A DNA stretch of 64,000 nucleotides from positions 626,001 to 690,000 of the forward strand of contig JACEVL010000206.1 in the NCBI GenBank assembly GCA_020284085.1, given 5' to 3'. Position 1 is the stretch's first letter; every line of letters starts with the position of its first letter. Shown here in pieces: positions 51,939 to 63,140 of the stretch. The notes under the pieces are model-generated. The model had not been told where the DNA came from and did not search any database. It saw only the letters and a program-made list of their open reading frames with translations. The stretch is from Aporrectodea caliginosa (Eukaryota; Annelida; Clitellata; Crassiclitellata; Lumbricidae). The translations under genes were made by a program, and so were the position numbers.

Positions 51939-52509
51939 GCTGATTCCTGACAACGTACTCCGCCACTGCCCGTTTTCCTATATAGTGACAGTCGCAAGTC
52001 TAAAGAAAAGGAGAGGGCGACGCTAATGATCTTTGTTGCTACTGCAGAGTGTCGTTAAACAGCAACTAACCAACCAGCTGCACACAGCAGGCTCTCAAAC
52101 TGTCCAATGCGACTCAAATGGAGACCTGCATAGATAGCACTCCACAAATCAATCAGTCTACAAACCAACGCATGAACAATGCCCGTGCGGCAGTTGGGTG
52201 CAAGTGAACGCGAGCGATGAAGCGCATCCATTCATATCGTTTGGAGAAAATAAATTTAGATTTGTTAACTAAGCTACGGTCGCATCAACACCGTAGCAGC
52301 TTTTAAATGTTTCGAAACACTGGATACTACAATTTGTGTGCGCTCTCCTAGACACCTTTAAATTGCTTGACCCTCACGCTATAATAAATATCTTCGTGTC
52401 GGCCAATAATAATAACTCCGCCACTGTTCGCTTTCTGACAGTGCCAGTCCCAAGCCTGGATAAAGGAGGAGGGCGACGCTAATGGTCTCTGTTACCACAC
52501 AGCTAGTCG
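51939..52509 (-). repeat. Repeat E and AGTCCCAAGCCTGG repeat
   Basis: Includes the box CCTAGACACCTTTAAATTGC at about 52350 and ends GTTACCACACAGCTAGTCGTTAA, the target of the following piggyBac. Confidence 0.65.
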
Positions 52510-52513
52510 TTAA

Positions 52514-54124
52514 CCTTCGCCACATGTTTGGGGGTCAAAATTACCCCCAGGGGTATATTTTCATCTGTAACTTTCTAAAATGTGGGCACCAAAAAGTTTC
52601 CTTTGGTGACTTTTCCTACAAATTCCTCCTTGTCAAAATGGTATGAGTGACGTCATACGTTGACGCTTAGTTCTGACGCTGTGACGTCATTTTGGTGAGG
52701 TCTTAGAGTGAAATTCATGTCCATATCATTAGTGTCCATACAATGAGGTGTATCTCTGCTTCTACGCAAGGTATCTTGAAGATTATTTTTTTGTGTCTAA
52801 TGTTTTAGGGGTCAGGGAATTCACTCCAGCTACTGACAAATGCGTGACCTTGACGGAAGACCTTGAAATTCAAGGTCACATGATTTTTTACATGACCATA
52901 CCTATCTCTGCTATTATACCTGTTAGAACAACGAAGTTTTTTGGTTCCTATGGTTATTTGGTACAAGGAACTCAACAAAATATAAACAAAACACAACTGG
53001 AATATGTTATGTTACATCTTATGTTACATCGTTTCACTTCTCGTAATTTGTTTATGACTTGTTGCCAGTGTATCTAACTACATTCGGTACAGGTAAATGA
53101 TTGTGTGGAATGGTTACCACAAACAAATTGACCACACGTGCTGCATCTGTGCTTCGTCTTGGTGTCATTCTTTCGATCGCACATGTGACATCGTCCTCTC
53201 TGAGGAGTGATGACTGTGTCGTTCTGTGTTGTCGTAGGAACAGGCAGATTCACGTATTCCAAAGCCCGCTTTATCGATTTTCTGCCGCTTACGCAGGGCG
53301 TGCTTCTTCTGCTGTCGATCCATGGAAGACACATACTTTTCCCCATTTCCAATATGAATGCTCTCCTTCTGTCCTTCTGATTAGTGTTTGCAGAATCCAC
53401 CCATTCAGGATGTTGATGAAACCAAATCACGGATGCGTTATGTGCAGCTATATCCAGAAGGGTGAAGAAAAGTGTCAAGGGCCATCGTCTGGTAGAACGT
53501 TTCACTGTATATTGTCTGCACATTTTGTCCAAAGTGTCAACTGCACCTTTAGTGCTATTGTAGGTAAGGATGACCTCTGGTTTCTTGTGACATTCGGACG
53601 AGATCACATTGTCGTGATGAGCAGTTGACAATAAGGTGACAATAAGGTGACAGCCTTATTTTTCTTTGGCACGTATGACACTATTGTCATCTTACCGGAA
53701 AATCCAAACACTGATGACAACAATTCTCGTTTAGCATTTGGTAGCATTTCTCTAGGTATGCATCCTTTCGACTTTCTCAATGTTCCGACTAGGGTCAGAG
53801 AATTATCTAGCAGATGTTGAGCTAGAGTAACATCGGTGAAGAAGTTGTCCGTTGTCACATTCCATCCTGATAGCATGCGTAGAAGCAGAGATACACCTGA
53901 TGATGGTATGGTCACGTAAAAAAGCATGTGACCTTGAATTAATTTCAAGGTCATCCGTGAAGGTCACGCATTTGGCAGTAGCTGCAATAAATTCCCTGAC
54001 CCATAAAACATTAAAAACGAAACAAAAATTATCAAATTCCATGCCCAGGAACAGGTATACCTTGGGGGTCATTTGGACCCCCAAGCATAGAAGACGTAGT
54101 TTTTTTTCTCGCGTATGGCGAAGG
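52514..54124 (-). mobile_element. piggyBac-type element with transposase remnants and inverted arms
   Basis: Flanked by TTAA (52510-52513 and 54125-54128). Ends are inverted: CCTTCGCCA at the left, TGGCGAAGG at the right, with subterminal GGGGGTC...ACCCCC palindromes. The uninterrupted site TAGTCGTTAAACTG is present near 38.87 kb. About 120-190 bp near 52.76-52.93 kb are an imperfect inverted copy of 53.87-54.05 kb (both encode VREF-ATxKCVT-DDLEI), so the coding 5' part was duplicated in inverse orientation at the far end. 1611 bp in total. Confidence 0.9.
53074..53954 (-). pseudogene. piggyBac transposase, C-terminal part, frameshifted
   Basis: Two overlapping frames cover the end of a piggyBac transposase. 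The upstream frame has GWNVTTDNFFTDVTLAQHLL, carrying the second catalytic Asp of the family. The downstream frame has YNSTKGAVDTLDKM with the third Asp and a Cys-rich end (RCHMCDRK, CSTCGQFVCGNHS). The first catalytic Asp region is missing. The frames are separated by an 11-bp tandem duplication (GACAATAAGGT twice, about 53627-53648). The element is therefore non-autonomous. Confidence 0.88.
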
Positions 54125-54658
54125 TTAAACAGAAAAACCACCACCACCACCACGCCAATAATAATTATTGATGAAGTCGTCAACGGCCTTTGATGTCATA
54201 CGATGACGTTAAACCATGGAATAAAAAAAAATAATTGATGAATGACTTCCACTAATACAATAAGATAACGAATAAACTAAAATTCTATGATATTCAATTC
54301 AATTCAATCTTTACTGAAACCATCAATGAAGTTATATACAGTGATAAACTTCGCATATCAATATGGCAACAAGGAAGGCCCTTAAGGGATTAAAGATCCC
54401 GCTAACAGGAACACCTATTTGCTTAGCCTTAAATTTACATTGTGGCAGGACGGTTAACAGTCTGCATTTATAAGGTTGCATCAAATGCGCAATAATTATT
54501 ATCAACTAGAATATCGAGTCATTAAGCGCAAAGAAACAAACAGAAAAGAACGACTTAACTAACTAAATAACAGTACACAAGCAGGCTATTTATTAGTGAT
54601 GTCTCTTATCAAGTAAGAGCGTAGCATTGTTTTAAACGATTGTAAGATTAGGCACCTG
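54125..54658. repeat. Dispersed repeats; retroelement 3' end with ATTGA tail
   Basis: GTCAACGGCCTTTGATGTCA repeat at about 54180, then at 54292-54425 a minus-strand retroelement end of the same type as 35737-35935 (GGGATCTTTAATCCCTTAAG, tail ATTGA). The remaining 230 bp show nothing. Confidence 0.6.
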
Positions 54659-54920
54659 TGGGGCGCGGTGGTGTAGTGGTATGTTTGGTGCCTTGCAGCC
54701 AGAGGGTTGCGGGTTCGAATCCACCTCAAGCCGCCGCGTAGGGACCCTGGGCAAGTCCTTCACTCGCAATTGCTCATGCGCTTCGGCGTGAAACTCCGAT
54801 TCAGTGTCCGCGCTGTAGTCGGGAGCGCCTCTGAGTAGAAATCTTGAAGGGCGCTATAACAAGTGCTCATACATACATACATACCTACATACATACATAC
54901 ATACATACATACATACATAC
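54659..54920 (+). repeat. tRNA-derived SINE, full length, (CATA)n tail
   Basis: GGGGCGCGGTGGTGTAGTGG, GGTTCGAATCC, body to GGGCGCTATAACAAGTGCTC, then a (CATA)n tail of about 50 bp. Same family, third tail type. Confidence 0.9.
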
Positions 54921-55189
54921 CTGTTCAATAGAAAGAGGGATTCTGCTCCAAACACCTGGGCAAGTTAATTTAATGGAGAATCTTCGTGAGTTGGAATGGG
55001 CATGAATACCACGATAAAGTTTAGAGCTCCTAGTAAGGTGGTGATGTATGTCAGATCCTTGCTGAAAGTATCCTGAAAAGTTATGAGACAGCAGGTCATG
55101 AGTAAATCGGTACATAAACAATACCTATCTGCTATAGGTCCTTATTTGATGGAACCCGCTCTCGTATGCCGGGGCTGAGTAAAATGTCT
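54921..55189. other. No recognisable feature
   Basis: Short frames only; a minus-strand stretch of about 60 codons has an RFTHDLLSHN motif that could be a LINE C-terminus, but I cannot support it. Confidence 0.35.
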
Positions 55190-55790
55190 GATTATTTTAT
55201 TATTGTTGTAATTTTCATTTTGTTATTAAGCGCTACAATCAAAATCAGTCGAGAGCGCTGAATGATTATAGTGGACGCCAAGCCAAAGGCAGATGCAATC
55301 AGGTTCTGTGTTTTATTTATATATAGCATTGGTTAACCATAATTTAAGGGTGTCTAAAGAGAACGCTCTTACCAATCGGCTACCGTATTCCATTATAACA
55401 GACCGTAGCGTCCCTTGGAATCTCTATTGACCTGTAGTACGCTATATATCTAACGATTTTTTACCGTCAATTTCATGCGGTATTATTTAGCTCGTTTTCT
55501 ACTTTAGGCCTTGACCTGGCCATGGCTAGATCCCAAGGTCTCCGACAGAGGAGAGCGCTTTTAATGACTTTACACTACTTTCCAGATTGCGCCACTATTA
55601 CATTCTGTGTAACTGAGGCGCCAGTTTGCAAACAAATTGTCGGTAAAGTGTACATTAGGCAGATAGGCTGCTATTCCCTAATGGGTCTGGAAAGTTGATT
55701 GGTCGGAGAGCTCTATTTAGACACCTTAAAAAGTTTTGATTTATTCCTATAATTATAAGGGCAGGCTTATCTATAGAGCTGTAATATGCC
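55190..55790 (+). repeat. Dispersed repeat unit D, copy 6 (partial)
   Basis: TTATTAAGCGCTACAATCAAAA, a minus-strand box (55345-55357) with TATATA 31 nt away, CGATTTTTTACCGTCAATTT, CCTTGACCTGGCCATGG, and a plus-strand box at 55717 with TTATAAGGGC near 55752. Confidence 0.75.
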
Positions 55791-56070
55791 AAAAACTAAC
55801 CTTTGTCGGCGGCAACGGCCTCTGTTGTCATAAGCTGCCGTTAAACTGAGGACCCCCCTAAATGCAACACTTATTTCGAGTAGGGGCATGATATGTAAAT
55901 TTAACATTTTATAAATTTAAACATAGAGCATTTTTCAAATTTTACATGTTTTTGTTTAATAGTATTCGTTCATGGCAACCATCTTTAGACAACCTCTCTG
56001 ACAAGACGCAGCGCTCGTGAATAAGCTGGTGCCCCGCGCTTAGAGGGGCGTTTCGGAAGTTGGAGCTTAC
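55791..56070. other. Dispersed repeat scrap and unassigned sequence
   Basis: TGTAATATGCCAAAAACTAACC and CGGCGGCAACGGCCTCTGTT recur from 6.28-6.35 kb. Nothing else is recognised. Confidence 0.5.
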
Positions 56071-56456
56071 GATTACGATTGGAGTTGATGAGCTTCAGTG
56101 GCGTGGAACCCGTTAAAACTGGACAGAGGTGGTCAATAGGTATCTCCTTAGACCTGTATAATGGAGAAGCTATTCTTCAGAGCTTAAATTACTCATCCAA
56201 GGGTAGTGGTGGCTATTTACTATGTACTTTACTGTTAGCATTGTTTACGAAACTTGATGTTGCACTGTTTATCAAGGCTTTGGATGTGCTGTCACTAATT
56301 CAGATTTTGAAATGTTGTTCTAGGTGTCCCTAGTTAGCGGTATCTTGATCCCTTTTGGAACTCCTCTTGCGGCCAATCTTGATATTTCATGTTGAAATGT
56401 TATGTAATTTGATACGGCTTCAATAAAAAAAAGTTTTGATTGATTGATTGATTGAT
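56071..56456 (+). repeat. Retroelement 3' end with (GATT)n tail
   Basis: Ends GTATCTTGATCCCTTTTGG, CTTCAATAAAAAAAAG and GATT units, the same end type as at 35.8 and 54.3 kb. An 84-codon frame at 56079-56333 resembles nothing known. Confidence 0.55.
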
Positions 56457-56524
56457 TTGGACTGTTGAATGTCGAAACATCCTCCCTGAAGAATATGTAA
56501 CCATTTGGATGGCGATGGTGATCA

Positions 56525-56930
56525 AGTTATTGTCTGTCTGTCAGTCTGTCTTTCTGCCTGTCTGTCTGCCTTTCTGGCTGTCTGTATTTCTGCCTGTCCG
56601 TCTGTCTGAATTTCCGTCTGTTTGTATGTTTTTCTGGCTGGATACCTCTCTGCCTGTCTATATTTTGTCTGCCTGTCTGTATTTCTGTCTGTCTGCCTGT
56701 CTGTCTGCCTAGTATGTATTTCTGTATGTATGTCTTTATTTCTGTCTATCTGCCTGTCTGTCTGTATTTCTGTCTACCTGCCTGTCTGTCTGTATTTCTG
56801 TCTGTCTATCTGCCTGTCTGTATTTCTGTCTGTCTATCTGCCTGTCTCTGTCTGTCTGTCCCTGTCTCTCTGTCTGTCTATCTGCCTGTCTGTCTGTATT
56901 TCTGTCTGTCTGTTTGCCTGTCCAGTGGCG
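56525..56930. repeat. Degenerate CTGT tetranucleotide array
   Basis: CTGTCTGT with CTGCCTGTCTGTATTTCTGT higher-order units. Cys/Leu/Ser-rich frames are artefacts. Confidence 0.95.
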
Positions 56931-57000
56931 GCGCCAGGGGGGCTAGTAGGGCTTAGCCCCCCCTAACTGCGGCTCAGCCCCCCAAACAAAAAGTGGGAAA
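56931..57000 (+). mobile_element. Single transposon end starting CAGTGGCGGCGCCAGG
   Basis: CAGTGGCGGCGCCAGGGGGG followed by an inverted-repeat-like AGGGCTTAGCCCCCC and AGCCCCCC is the look of a DNA-transposon terminus. The other end was not found, so the element is truncated or too diverged. Confidence 0.4.
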
Positions 57001-57941
57001 TCTCTGCCAATGCTTACTTCATAATAAGCCAACTGAACAGTGACCAACGGCAACGAAATCATCAACTAGGCCTATCTCGGGCAGTGAGGCAATTATATTA
57101 CTTGATTATGATGGACAGGGTCACAGACTCACAGGGCCTATTTTAATCTTTACCGATTACATTCTTACTGACTTTACGGTTTCAGTTGCGTGCAACGACC
57201 TCTTTCTTATAATTATTATGGTTGCTTGAGTGCGTGACTGACTCACTTCCGTTCTAAAAGCAAAAGGGCCTAATAGCGGGATTGCGGGAAACAGATTAAT
57301 GCGATCAATATTTAATTAATTATTTTCTTGGGGTTTCTGCTATAGATTTACGAAGTTTTCCTTAAGTTTCTTTCAAAAACTTTTTGTTATATTTTTATTT
57401 TTCTAGAATTTCCAAGTGTTGCCATGGATAATAATTCTTAAGTAAAGTGTTTCAACTTCATGATGCTGATGTTTTAATGGGTTTGGTGTAGTATTGCATG
57501 ATGGCTTTATTCCAACATAAAGTATTTCAGACACAAAAAGTGTGATTGGGAATGTAAGTTTGTCATCATGTTGTTTGTACAGGAGGCATAGTTGCAGTTC
57601 AAATAAATTCATGTTTGAAAGTTTTCCTGTAGCAAAATGCTGTAGGCCTAATAACTTGTTAGGGATTTTATGTCGCTTATGTACATTAAATTTGTGCTTT
57701 ACAAGGAAATAAACATTAGGATTTAACGTGTTTATTGTATAGTTTTCAATCAATCTAAGTGGAGAATAGTAAAACTTGCAAGAACCTGTTTCAAATCAAT
57801 GCCCAGTAACAGCTGTAAGGGTCTATGAAAGAAGTAATTTGGGAACATCTTAAAGATTTTCTTGTGATAGAGCTCAAACTTCTGTACAGTATATTGATTC
57901 CATTGTCTGCAGGTTTTGTGTCGGGTATAGAAGAGGGAAGG
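57001..57941. other. AT-rich sequence without recognised gene
   Basis: A minus-strand frame of 116 codons (57403-57753) has VYFLVKHKFNVHKRHKIPNK and might be a LINE RT C-terminal remnant, but no diagnostic motif supports it. Confidence 0.4.
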
Positions 57942-57949
57942 GATGGAGG

Positions 57950-59363
57950 CATAGGCGCAACCACCCTATGGGACCCGTAGGACGCGTCCCCCAACTTTCG
58001 GGCAGGCTTGGACGGTGCCCCCAACTTTTGAAAATTTTGAGGTAAACAAGAGCCCAAAATGCACTCCATGTGGTATTAAATGCTCAAAATTGCGTCGTCG
58101 TCTGGGGCTCCGCCCCAGACCCCGTTGGCGGAGCTTACGACGCTCCCCCGTATCCCTATAGTCGTTAGGGGCTTCTTGCTTTCCGCAATCGCGGCTGTAC
58201 GTGCACCTTCCGCACTCGCAATTTCCACTCGAAGTCTCGAACGTTCTAGTAGGTCCGTCCCCTAACAAATCGTTGGACCTGGCCGATAGAATACAGAGTA
58301 AGGCTAAAGCCGCTAAACTCAACTGAGTCTATAAGAATTCAGTGCAGGATGTTGCTGTATAATTTCACTCTAAACCTGTAGCCTACTTATCACGCTTTAA
58401 AATTCTACTAAGGCTCGCGGTAGAAGCCTAGGAGGACATTTCAATTATTACTTCTGAGACTGCGAGTGGTATTCTTCTAAAACCTAAAATCTCAGTTTAT
58501 TCATATAATAAAGTCATATTTTTTCACATATCTAGATGGTTTAGGTACTTTTATATCGAAATCATCGGTGAAAAATTTGAGGTAAATTAGAGCCCAAAAT
58601 GTACTGCATTTGGCATGAAATGCTCAAAATTGCGTCAGTTTCTGGGGCTCCGCCCCAGTGTGATTTTCGTTAACGATAACGATAACGAAAATGTTCGTTA
58701 ACGAAAATAAAATGATTTCGTTAACGATAACTATAACTATAACTAAAAAATATCATTAACTATAACTATAACTATAACGAAAATAACACTAACGAAAATT
58801 CATCTTTATTTTCGTTAATACAAAAAAATAAAAATAGGAAGTGCAATATGGACGATACGACATAAATGAGAATGAAAAATGCGAAATTTTTATTGTGAAA
58901 TTTGTCAGTTACTTTGGAAACTCGTGTATTGATGAAGCTGAATGTACCCATGCTTCAAAGGTTTTCATAGCTCTGAGTAAATTGTGAAACAGCGTATTAA
59001 TACGCACAATTTTGCTTATAGACTTAATTATTGTAACTAAGTAGTAACTAAAATTAACTAAAATAAAAATCCATTAACTATAACTATAACTATAACTAAA
59101 AAAATAATACTAACTATAACTATAACTATAACTAAAATAAAAATCATTAACTATAACTATAACTATAACTAAAATAAAACCTGTAAGGAAAATCACACTG
59201 TCCGCCCCAGACCCCGATGGGGAGCTTACGACGCTCCCCATACCCCCTAGTCGTTAGGGGCTTCTTGCCTTCGGCAATCGCAGCTTCGCGCCTTCGGCGC
59301 TCGCAATCCCCCCTCAGACATTCTAGTAGGTCCCCCAACTTCTGGACCGTGGTTGCGCCTCTG
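57950..59363. mobile_element. hAT-type element with 8-bp duplication GATGGAGG, carrying a second one
   Basis: Ends CATAGGCGCAACCAC and (minus strand) CAGAGGCGCAACCAC, flanked by GATGGAGG at 57942-57949 and 59364-59371. A segment of about 80 bp (AGAGCCCAAAATGCACT ... GGGGCTCCGCCCCAG) occurs twice, near 58.05 and 58.59 kb, so the interior was duplicated. No transposase. Interrupted by 58656-59200. Confidence 0.88.
58656..59200. mobile_element. Nested hAT-type MITE with TAACTATAACTATA arrays
   Basis: Inverted ends CAGTGTGATTTTC, flanked by TCCGCCC on both sides (58649-58655, 59201-59207; a further C is ambiguous, so 7 or 8 bp). Subterminal regions are arrays of GATAACGATAACGAAAA and AACTATAACTATAACTA. 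No gene. Its insertion splits the GGGGCTCCGCCCCAG block of the outer element. Confidence 0.87.
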
Positions 59364-59454
59364 GATGGAGGTACAGGAAGGGGAAAAGAGGGTAGGGCTT
59401 CAGCGCATACAGATATTTCATTTTGGGGGATTAAGGCTGACATATTGTCTTCGT

Positions 59455-59816
59455 CGTTGTCTCTCTGCTTGTCTGTCTGCCTCCCCGTGCATCATTGGCC
59501 TCCTATGTCTCACCTGTCTGTGACGTATATCTCTGGAAAGAACTCAAATGAAGATCTCCGCCAGTTCGCTCATCACCTGTCTGTCTGTCTGTGTCTCTCT
59601 GTCTGTCTGTCTGTCCCTGTCTGTCTGTCTCTCTCTGTGCCTGTCTGTCTGTCTCTGTTTCTGTCTGTCTGTCTGTCTGTCTCTGTCTGTCTGTCTGTCT
59701 GTCTGTCTGTGTTTCTCTGTCTCTCTGTCTGTCCCTGTCTCCTTGTCTCTGTCTGTCTGTCTGTCCCTGTCTGTCTGTCGCTTGTCTGTCTGTCTGTCTG
59801 TCTGTGTCTCTGTCTC

Positions 59817-59854
<38 letters not shown>

Positions 59855-59983
59855 CCTGTCTCTTGTCTCTCTGTCTGTCTGTCCCTGTGTCTCTGTCTCT
59901 GTCTGTCTGTCTGTCTCTGTCTGTCTCTGTCTCTGTCTGTCTGTCTGTCCCTGTATCTCTGTCTGTCTGTCTGTCTGTCTGTC

Positions 59984-60056
<73 letters not shown>

Positions 60057-60060
60057 TCCT
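59455..60060. repeat. Long CTGT/CTGTCTCT array
   Basis: About 600 bp of CTGT with CTCTGTCC variants. Long Cys-Leu-Ser and Asp-Arg-Gln-Thr frames are artefacts. Confidence 0.97.
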
Positions 60061-60395
60061 GTCTTCCGTCTCACCTTCGACAGCTTGCACTGCCAAACAA
60101 GAATTTGGTTGTTTAATAATTGCTAAGCAACAATTTCATTGTTCATTGCTAAGCTGTAATACATTCGTTTGTCTCTGCAGAGGTTTGAATCAGTGCCGTC
60201 GAACTAAAAAAAAAACTGGCTCTATACAAATGAATTACATTATGCGGTTCGGTTAAAGAGTAGCTGCACAGTTAGAAGATCCAGTAATGTAATAAAAAAT
60301 GGAATTGATATAGCGCCTGTCGTCGAGTTGAGGGGAAATTGCTCTCAGCGCCGATGTCAACAGTGATTGCTCGTCTGGAAATTAATTTCCAAGGT
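60061..60395. other. Spacer between arrays
   Basis: No recognisable gene or repeat; AT-rich with a GATATAGCGCCTGTCGTCGAG stretch weakly like a SINE end. Confidence 0.35.
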
Positions 60396-61085
60396 GAGCT
60401 GTCCGCCTGTCTATATGCGTCCTTGTACCTGCGTTTGTATCTGTATCTGTATGTCTCTGTTTATAATTTTGTCTGTCTATCCCTGTCTGTCTGTCTCTCT
60501 GTCTCTCCCTCCCTCTCTGTCTATTTCTGTCCTGTCTTCTGCCTCTGTCTCTGTGTATCTGTGTCTCCCTCTGTCTCTGTCTATCATCCCTCTCACTCTG
60601 TCTCTGTCTCTGCCTGTCTCTCTGTGTCTCTGTCTGTCTGTCTATCTTTGTCTGTCTCTCTGTCTCTATCTCTATCTGTCTCTATGACCTGATTTTATCT
60701 TTGCACCTGACAGTTCTATTCTGCAGTCTATTCTGCAGTCTGTCTGTCGATCTGTCTCAATGTGTCCATTTGTCTGTTTCTGTGTGCCTGAGTTTGTCTG
60801 CATATCTCTATTGTCTGTATGGCTCTGTGCATGAGTCAACCTGCATGACTCTGTGTGCGTGTGTGTGTGCGTGCGAGTGTGCGTGTTATCGGCTTCTTTA
60901 TGCATAAGTCTGCGTACAGAACTGTATGTTTTTTCAGGAATACGTTTTTGTGCTAGTATCTGTGTCTCAGGCTGTCTACGTATGTCTGAGTCTCTGTGTC
61001 TGTCTGTCTGTGTGTGTCTGCCTGTCTGTCTGTCTGTGTGTCTGTGCTGTCTGTCTGTCTGTCTGCGCCTACGAGTGTCTTTTCC
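60396..61085. repeat. Degenerate CTGT/TCTG array
   Basis: Imperfect CTGTCTGT, CTCTGTCTC and GTGTGCGT segments with short unique islands (60690-60730, 60890-60960). Confidence 0.9.
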
Positions 61086-61251
61086 CTTAGGGAATAACGA
61101 AGACCGGTCTATTCCATAAACCTTTTTCCGTCCATTTCTCAGAGCTGCGTTTAACAAATGGCGCAGCATAAAGGTCTGGAGAGAATGAAAAAATCTTCAG
61201 ACTATAGGTCCACTCACGGAGGACCATTCGAATGGTCAGACAGGACTATAG

Positions 61252-61535
61252 ACACTTACACTCACTCACTCACTCACTCACTCACTCACTCACTCACTCA
61301 CACACACACACACACACTCACACACACACACACACACACTCACTCGCTCGCTCGCACACTTCACACACGCACACTCACACAGTGTCACAACACACACACA
61401 CACACACACAGTGTCACACACGCACACACACACACACACACACAACCACACACACACACACACACAGCACACACAAGACACACACACGCACGCACACACA
61501 CACACACACACACAAGCACACGCGCACACACAGGC
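61252..61535. repeat. (ACTC)n and (CA)n array
   Basis: ACTC units (61257-61300), then CA repeats with periodic AGTGTCACAACACA and CGCACACA interruptions. Thr-His frames are artefacts. Confidence 0.95.
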
Positions 61536-62489
61536 GTGTGCGTGTTTGTGCGTTTGAGTTTGTGCTTTGAGTTGGGGCACAGGTGGGACAGAAATCTCGA
61601 CACGAATTTCTGCCCTGGAAGGAGTTTTGAAGCCCCGACCTCACGATTGACAGTCCAGCACACTAACCATATTAAACACATTGGGCACCCCGAACTATAG
61701 AATAAATTCCTTTAGACGTTTATATTGCAACTCTCCTGAATTTTTAATAGTGGAAGATCCATGCGTATTAAGAAGAGCCACAAGCGCAGCTCAAGTTCAG
61801 CCTGTTTTATCTGCAACCCCTCTTCGCATTACATGAATATCTATGGCAGATATGTGTGAGGTTTAAATGGAGAGTCACGGCGTCATAAAGGAAAAGCTTA
61901 CCACCCTGCTAGCATGCCCATGAATATTTTATGGGGCGACATGGGCTTAATGGGAACGCATTGGAACTATATGGGTCTTATTAGGAACTGCTTGAAGGTG
62001 AGCGAACCTTAACGATCCATAAGAACAGTTTTGTCATTTTTCTGCAACCACTCGAAAAGTTTATTATACTACACTGTAGATATTGCTGCAATGAAAGGAG
62101 TCTATACTCTGTAGCACAGTAAGTCAATGACTATTTAGCTCTGGCATCAAATACAAAGCGCCAGCCAATGTTTATAGAGCGTATACGTGCTTATAATACG
62201 ATACAGGAAAACTAAACCCCAGTCATGTAATTATTAGCAACACTGAGCATGGTCCTGCCATGTCGTCACAGAGAAAAAACTTGTTTGACGCCATGTAGCC
62301 TATCGTCGGCCTCTGCTATTAAGGGTCCTATAATACGAGAATGGTGGCAGGGTCTATGCTAGTCCATAGCTGCCGTAAATTCCGCTACTGCACGTACCCT
62401 GGCAGTGCCAGTACCAAGCCTGGAGAAAGGAGGATGGCGACGCTAGTCACCTTTGCTAAGACACAGTGTCGTTAAACAGCAACTAACTG
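61536..62489. repeat. Mostly unassigned; one AGTACCAAGCCTGG repeat
   Basis: A possible tRNA-like SINE scrap near 61620-61660 (CCCCGACCTCACGATTGACA) and a GGAGGATGGCGACGCTAGTC repeat at 62400-62480 ending GTCGTTAAACAGCAACTAAC. About 700 bp between show no feature. Confidence 0.5.
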
Positions 62490-62665
62490 ATTGCCGTACG
62501 TCATGAGTGTACCGTGCACTCTCGTGCGTTGGTCCAAACCCTTGGAATAATCTCCCCGTTGGCATTCCCGGTTAGCACTCAAGCTGTCCATTTAAACTCA
62601 AGTTACTTTTCTAGCCATGTTAAGACCCACCTGTTCAGATACCCAGGTTTCAGATAGACAGCCGA
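62490..62665 (+). pseudogene. LINE RT C-terminal scrap
   Basis: Across a frameshift the sequence reads PNPWNNLPVGIP, then SSHVKTHLFRYPGF, the common C-terminal end of L2/CR1-type LINE polyproteins. A second partial copy lies at 62860-62975. Confidence 0.6.
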
Positions 62666-62802
62666 GTTCTTAGCTCTTGTGGAACAGACAATGCGCCAGC
62701 GTATATACATACATTAATGCATACACACTCGCTGCCATGTACTACATACGTACGTACGCAGGCACGAGCCAGTACATACACACAGAAAGGAGGACATACA
62801 TT

Positions 62803-63015
62803 GTGGGGCGCGGTGGTGTAGGGGTATGTTAAACGGCAACCAACAGCCGGAGGGTTGCGTCATGAATGCACCGTGCACTCGCGTGCGTTGGTCCAACCCC
62901 TTGGCAATAATATCCCCGTTGCTCATTCAAGCTGTCCATTTAAAACTCCGATTAGTTTTCGCGCCATGTAGTCGGGAGCGCCTCTGAGTAGAAATCTTGA
63001 AGGGGCGCTATGCGC
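62803..63015 (+). repeat. Chimeric SINE with LINE scrap in the middle
   Basis: Starts with the SINE head (GGGGCGCGGTGGTGTAGGGG), switches at about 62830 to repeat and LINE-scrap sequence like 62.47-62.6 kb, and returns at about 62970 to the SINE end (GTCGGGAGCGCCTCTGAGTA, GGGGCGCTATGCGC). It may be a template-switch product. Confidence 0.7.
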
Positions 63016-63029
63016 TTTAGTCTTCATAC

Positions 63030-63080
63030 ATAGCCTACATACATACATACATACATATACATACATACATACATACATAT

Positions 63081-63121
<41 letters not shown>

Positions 63122-63140
63122 TACATACACACACACACTA
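63030..63140. repeat. (CATA)n and (CA)n microsatellite
   Basis: CATA units, then about 20 CA units, then more CATA, following the chimeric SINE and perhaps derived from its tail. Confidence 0.93.

Noticed and set aside
57403..57753. 116-codon frame as a gene
   Set aside because: No recognisable domain, AT-rich context, and no start or expression signal that I can support.
59217..60256. Cys/Leu/Ser-rich and Asp/Arg/Gln/Thr-rich frames up to 299 codons
   Set aside because: Artefacts of CTGT arrays; the same applies to 56525-56966, 60339-61169 and 61158-61700.
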